Shown in pieces: positions 59,924 to 64,000 of a DNA stretch of 64,000 nt. The notes below the pieces were generated by a model. That model made no database searches, had not been told where the DNA came from, and was given only the letters and a program-made list of their open reading frames with translations. Source of the stretch: Climacium dendroides. Its lineage: Eukaryota; Streptophyta; Bryopsida; Hypnales; Climaciaceae. The stretch is taken from the NCBI GenBank assembly GCA_950106755.1, contig OX467090.1:1736001-1800000 (forward strand), in the 5' to 3' direction. How positions within the stretch are numbered: the first letter of the stretch is position 1; each line of letters opens with the position of its first letter. A program made the translations under genes and the position numbers.

Positions 59924-60844
59924 TTAACCCCTAAAGTCCTATTGTCCTCTTAGGGGAAGAAATGGATTTCGAATAGGCTTCTATGGTCTCAATATTTGTC
60001 ATGATTTTCTGATTTCTTCTATGAAGATAGAAAAATACATCAGCTTTCTCAAAATATAATTTTTATTTCATTTAGAGTCTAAGAGAAAAAATTATTGAAC
60101 AAAAAGTTCTTTTTTAGTTTGATGGATTGAAAAAAACCTTTACAAAAACTTATAGTACAAAATTTTATAATTTTATAAATATATATTATATTTTTATGTA
60201 CATAAAACAGCCTTTGTTTAATCCACTTGGATTTGTTATGTGAAAGTTATGGACAATCTTGTTTCTCGGGCAATCAGAGCATTTTTTTGAAAAAATAACT
60301 TGTAGGATTCATTTTTGATGTCAAATTTCATTATTTTTCAAAAAAAAGAACATTACAAGGTTAAGATCTATTGCTAGAATAATTTCACCATTGAAATTAG
60401 TGTATTTCAATTCCATCTTAAAGCTATAAAAATTTAGATTTTCCTTCAATCAATGAACCTATTTCTACTTAATACTTTTTTAATGAGTGAAAACTAAGCA
60501 ATTTTTCTTAAAATTTCTTTTTTGACTTTTTTTTATCATATGAAATTATAAATTCAAAATTAGTAGATCAAAAATTATAAGTTATGAAGGTTCAAAGTCA
60601 AAAAAATGTAGTTGATCAAGGTGCAAAAAAACTTGTTTCCTTCACTTTGAAAGCAAAAATCTTGCAATCTACTTGGTCAAAGTTTGTGAAATTTCTTCCA
60701 CACAATCTTATACTAGTCTAGTACAAGATCCCATGGTTAGATATGCAAAAAAAACATTTCAAAAATGTTTTTGCTCTTTGCTATAGAAATGGAACTTTTT
60801 AGTGTTTATTGATGAAAAAGAGGCCTTGGGACTTTAGGGATTAA
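59924..60844. mobile_element. TTAACCCCTAAAG-family element, full copy
   Basis: 921 bp. Left TTAACCCCTAAAGTCCTATT; right GGCCTTGGGACTTTAGGGAT then TAA. Interior blocks (GTTATGGACAATCTTG, GGGCAATCAGAGCA, TCTTGCAATCTACTTGGTCA, CTAGTCTAGTACAAGATCCC) define the family. No coding capacity. Confidence 0.8.
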
Positions 60845-60917
60845 AGTAGAAACATCCAATATTGACATTGTCTATTAATCAGCATCCAAATGACTATAAA
60901 TTTCTAACAACACCTCA

Positions 60918-61146
60918 GTAAACCATCAATAAAAGACTCCATTGGAAAAAGTAATTGAACAAGTGCCATTGTACCCGGGGGGTGCACTACAAAGTAAACC
61001 ATCAATAAAAGACTCCATTGGAAGAAGTCATTGAACAAGTGCCATTGTACCCGGGGGGTGCACTACAAAGTAAACCATCAATAAAAGACTCCATTGGAAG
61101 AAGTCATTGAACAAGTGCCATTGTACCCAGGGGGGGGCACTACAAA
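60918..61146 (+). repeat. 76-bp tandem repeat, three units
   Basis: Units start GTAAACCATCAATAAAAGAC at 60918, 60994 and 61070 and end with CCCGGGGGGTGCACTACAAA. The third unit ends CCCAGGGGGGGGCACTACAA, which is the left tip of the adjacent TIR element. Confidence 0.92.
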
Positions 61147-61700
61147 GGAAGTTCATGGATGAAGAGCAACCAAACCCTAACTACCCATTTCTACTTTTCC
61201 TCATTATTTTTTAATAAACTATAATTTCAACCTACAATTTTGAACTTTGTTTAACAATGTCTATAGGTTTCTATTGCCAAAAATTTCAATCCTAAATAAC
61301 ATGTGATATATTGTTTGGAAAGGATTGAAATGGCATGTTTTTCAACTAAAATATTTATAGAGATCACATGAAGATGACTATTGTATCAATATTCGGCCAA
61401 AATAAATTTTCAGTAGAAAGCTATTTTATAGAATTTTTTTTCATTTTTCAAATTTTTTCTATATAATATAGGGTTGTGAAAGTTATTTTTAGCTTTACAG
61501 TGTATCTTTTTTCTTCTAAGATTTGTAATTAATTATTATTAACATAAAAAACCAATAATTCAAAACATAAACTTTCAAAGTAGGAAAATCTATTCATATT
61601 TTTTTTTAGAAAAATAATAAAATTTTAAGATATAATATAGGGGGTCCAAAATTTGGTCGCTCCTCACCCATGAACTTCCTTTGTAGTGCACCCCCCTGGG
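61126..61700. mobile_element. hAT-like TIR element, 575 bp, non-autonomous
   Basis: Left CCCAGGGGGGGGCACTACAA then AGGAAGTTCATGGATGA.GAGC.ACCAAA; the right arm is its inverse over about 48 bp, ending GTAGTGCACCCCCCTGGG. Flanking 8-mers CCATTGTA (61118-61125) and CCATTCTA (61701-61708) differ at one base, fitting an 8-bp hAT duplication. The CACTAC motif alternatively suggests CACTA, but the inverted repeat extends beyond it. The interior is AT-rich and non-coding. Confidence 0.75.
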
Positions 61701-61708
61701 CCATTCTA

Positions 61709-62464
61709 TGAAGATAAAAATTTGGTGTTCATTACATTTTTTTTCAACATGTTGTTATGCTTCATTTATGAATGATCTTATTTCCAATTACTGATGCTTT
61801 AATAAAATAAACCTTAAAAATGAATTTCTTTCTATTCTTGAGCTAAAGTGCTTTACTTCAACTTCAATAGCATTTCTTTTCTATTTGCAAAGAAACGTAT
61901 TAATCCTTTATCTTTATTTCAAACAATTTTTGGAGTCATTTCAATAAGAAGTGATAATATTTTTTTCATTTTTGATGCGCATTTGTAATTAAAGAGTTAT
62001 CATTGCCAAGTAATAGTAAATGGGATCCAGTATGAACCAAGACATTTAAAAAAAAGAATTTAAGAAAGTGTTGGGATATTGATCACTTAAAATTTGGTGA
62101 AGCACTATTTTTCTACATCCACCTATCTTTTGGAAAAAAAAAAAAAAAAACTTTTCAATAATATTCATGCTCTTTTTCATCCAAACTTGGCAACTTCATC
62201 TACATTTTAAATAGAAATGGAAATTTTATAGCACAAAAAACACTACTTTTATAGCAAAAAATTAAAATTTATTTTGAAATGGTACAATTTGGTCCCATGG
62301 TACCTAAAAAACATAGTTGGTACGAACAAGTCATTAATTCTTACTAAACCAAACAAAGGATTGGAGTTGTTTATCCCTTACTATCACCACTAATCAACGT
62401 TTAAAAAAAACTGGACAATATATTGGTCTTGTCATTTCACTTCAGCCTATGCTTTTGGTCCCTT
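61709..62464. other. Intergenic AT-rich DNA
   Basis: No gene or repeat boundary recognised. Confidence 0.4.
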
Positions 62465-62880
62465 TAAGGTAGGAAGTCTGTAAGGTAGGAGGTCTATAAA
62501 TTGCCCCACCTAAATGTTGAAACTAAATTTTAAGGAGGTGAATCTTTTTTAAATATTTTTTTCAATAAACTTTCCTTGAAAGACAAATGAAATTGCCATC
62601 TAATCCAAGTTTTTATTTTATTTTTTGGAGCTTTGTAGAATTTCATACTCCCTCTGTTTCAAAACAAGACTAGTGTTTCTTTTGTAAAATAGGATGGAAA
62701 CGTTGGTCTTATTTTGAGACAAATGGGATATGAAATTTTAAAGTTGAACTAGTATAGGGCTCTAAAATTGTTCACCTCCTCAAATGTACACTATTTATAC
62801 ATTGCTGAAGGCTACAAAAACAAACATGTATAAATAGCATACATTTGAGGAAATGGGCACTTTTAGAACCTTTTACCTTA
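62465..62880 (+). mobile_element. TAAGGTAGG-family element with nested Stowaway
   Basis: Left end doubled: TAAGGTAGGAAGTCTG at 62465 then TAAGGTAGGAGG at 62481; right AGAACCTTTTACCTTA. Interior blocks CTTTCCTTGAAAGAC, GCCATCTAATCCAAG and TTTTTGGAGCTTTGTAGAAT identify the family. Interrupted at 62648-62728. The right edge abuts the next element. Confidence 0.7.
62648..62728. mobile_element. Stowaway-type MITE
   Basis: 81 bp with ends CTCCCTCTGTTTCAAAACAA and TTATTTTGAGACAAATGGGA, flanked by TA (62646-62647, 62729-62730). CTCCCTC(C/T)GTTTC is the classic Stowaway terminus. Sister copies of the host element at 4743 and 12474 lack this insert. Confidence 0.85.
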
Positions 62881-63829
62881 ACCCCTAAAAGATCAAACAA
62901 CGTTTTTGGACAACATAGCAATTTTGGGCAACTCACTGCAAATGGAATTTTCATTTTTTTACTGAAATTTTCACACAACATGTGCCCAAGGAGTAGCTTT
63001 AAGGCCCAACAATTTTCATAACTTTTGATTACATGGTTAAAAAGTCATTGTATGATATGTAGTTTTTTTTAATCTGCCGGCAATTTGGGCAGCACAAAAA
63101 CTTCTTTAAAAATCACTTTTAAAAAAAATAAAAATTTAAAATTGGTTTTCTAGATTTATTTATACATGGCTATCTTTGAATCATTCCATTTTGATTAATG
63201 AGATGAAAGTTATGAAGAGTCTTAGTTGTGGGTAGTTTGAAGGTGGTTATGGAATCTCTACTCTAAAATAAATTTCAAAGTCCTTTATTTAACTCAATTT
63301 TTAATATTTTTGGAAAAAATAAAATAATTAGGTGCAGATTGTTTATTAAAACATTACTACCATTGGCATTAGCATTTTCAATTTCATAAATAAATCATTA
63401 ACAATTTTATATTTTGAATCATTTTCTACTTCTTTCTACTTTCTATTTTTTTTCCTATATGTTGTACAATTCCAAATGATTTGAAAATTTTCAAGCACGT
63501 AGCCACCTTGCCTTGAAGAATGAATCCAAAGAGTAACCACCATTTTGGACATTTTTTTGTAATGATCTAACCTTAAGAAGTGCAGCTGCCCGGATTTTCA
63601 AAGGGACAAAAAAAAGGATTTTTGTTGCTTCAAACGCTAATATCTTGCAATCTACATGGTGAAAATTTCTGAAAATTTTTCTACATATTCTCAAACCAAA
63701 GTAATATAAAATCCTACAGTTAGATGTATCAAAAATGATTTTTTTTTCAAAAAACTTGATACTTATTCTAGAGATGGCAGTTTTGGAGCATTTTGGGTGA
63801 AAACATAGTCAAAATCCTTTAGGGGTTAA
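62878..63829. mobile_element. TTAACCCCTAAAG-family element, full copy
   Basis: 952 bp. Left TTAACCCCTAAAAGATCAAA, right AAAATCCTTTAGGGGTTAA. The interior has AATATCTTGCAATCTACATG, TCCTACAGTTAGATGTAT and CAACAATTTTCATAAC. It shares the TTA at its left edge with the preceding TAAGGTAGG element. Confidence 0.8.
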
Positions 63830-63906
63830 ATGTATTCCACGAGCACACAAGCGCTCTACTTTTCCAAGTACAAAACCATGCCACCGACCACCACGGGTCC
63901 AGTGGT

Positions 63907-63924
63907 TTTTTTTTTTTTTTTTTT
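63907..63924. repeat. Poly-T tract
   Basis: About 18 T in a row. Confidence 0.9.
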
Positions 63925-64000
63925 CTTCTTTGCTGGGAGTCTGAGTTTCAGTGTGCTGATAATGGGCTTCACACCCATGTGGGAAATCCGTTGCTCCACC

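Noticed and set aside
60918..61146. Regular direct repeats as a CRISPR array
   Set aside because: Units are contiguous without unique spacers and the genome is a plant nuclear genome.
61137..61690. Assignment of the 575-bp element to the CACTA superfamily
   Set aside because: The inverted repeat extends about 11 bp outside the CACTAC motif, and the flanking 8-mers fit hAT better than a 3-bp duplication.

Overview
The window looks like a chromosome segment from a land plant. The evidence is an R2R3-MYB factor of the MYB44/73 type with plant-style motifs, a lipase gene with ten GT-AG exons matching a plant alpha/beta-hydrolase family, TTTAGGG (plant telomere type) motifs, and abundant MITE-like foldback elements including one Stowaway-type copy. 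A seedless plant (moss, liverwort, lycophyte or fern) is possible from the general look of the intergenic DNA, but I cannot prove this. No tRNA, rRNA, CRISPR or bacterial features were seen.

Layout. 1-9984 is AT-rich, nearly gene-free DNA made of repeats, including a nested 1.48-kb pogo/Emigrant-like TIR element at 4398-5880; there is one possible terminal exon near 736-876. 9985-21110 is the gene-rich part. It holds a ten-exon membrane-associated lipase gene (+, 11256-17076, 812 aa) and, about 1 kb downstream in the same orientation, a three-exon gene for a NYN-nuclease-plus-C2H2 protein with a likely organelle targeting peptide (+, 18071-20270, 405 aa). The spacer between them contains a roughly 180-bp tandem repeat ending just before the second gene. 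21100-38300 is again repeat-rich, with small GC-rich islands. An intronless MYB gene lies on the minus strand (40705-41997, 430 aa), with a TATA box about 760 bp upstream and a degenerate tandem array beyond its 3' end. 43200-64000 has no intact gene; it contains a broken piggyBac-type transposase pseudogene (45200-47180, minus), a decayed satellite-like array (52340-53470) and dense MITE families.

The most notable structure is a set of recurring non-autonomous TIR families. (a) The TTAACCCCTAAAG family has about ten recognisable copies or fragments, and its terminal repeat contains the telomere heptamer TTTAGGG. (b) The TAAGGTAGG family has five copies, one inside a lipase intron and one carrying a nested Stowaway insertion whose empty site can be read from sister copies. 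(c) The AATTTCATTAAAATGG family has two copies. (d) The GCCAATC-GCAC family has two copies. (e) A hAT-like element at 61126-61700 has its left tip repeated in tandem. A separate intronic repeat is shared by two introns of the lipase gene and one intron of the adjacent NYN gene. The three genes show no obvious common pathway. All calls were made by eye; family names rest on recalled motifs, not on database searches.
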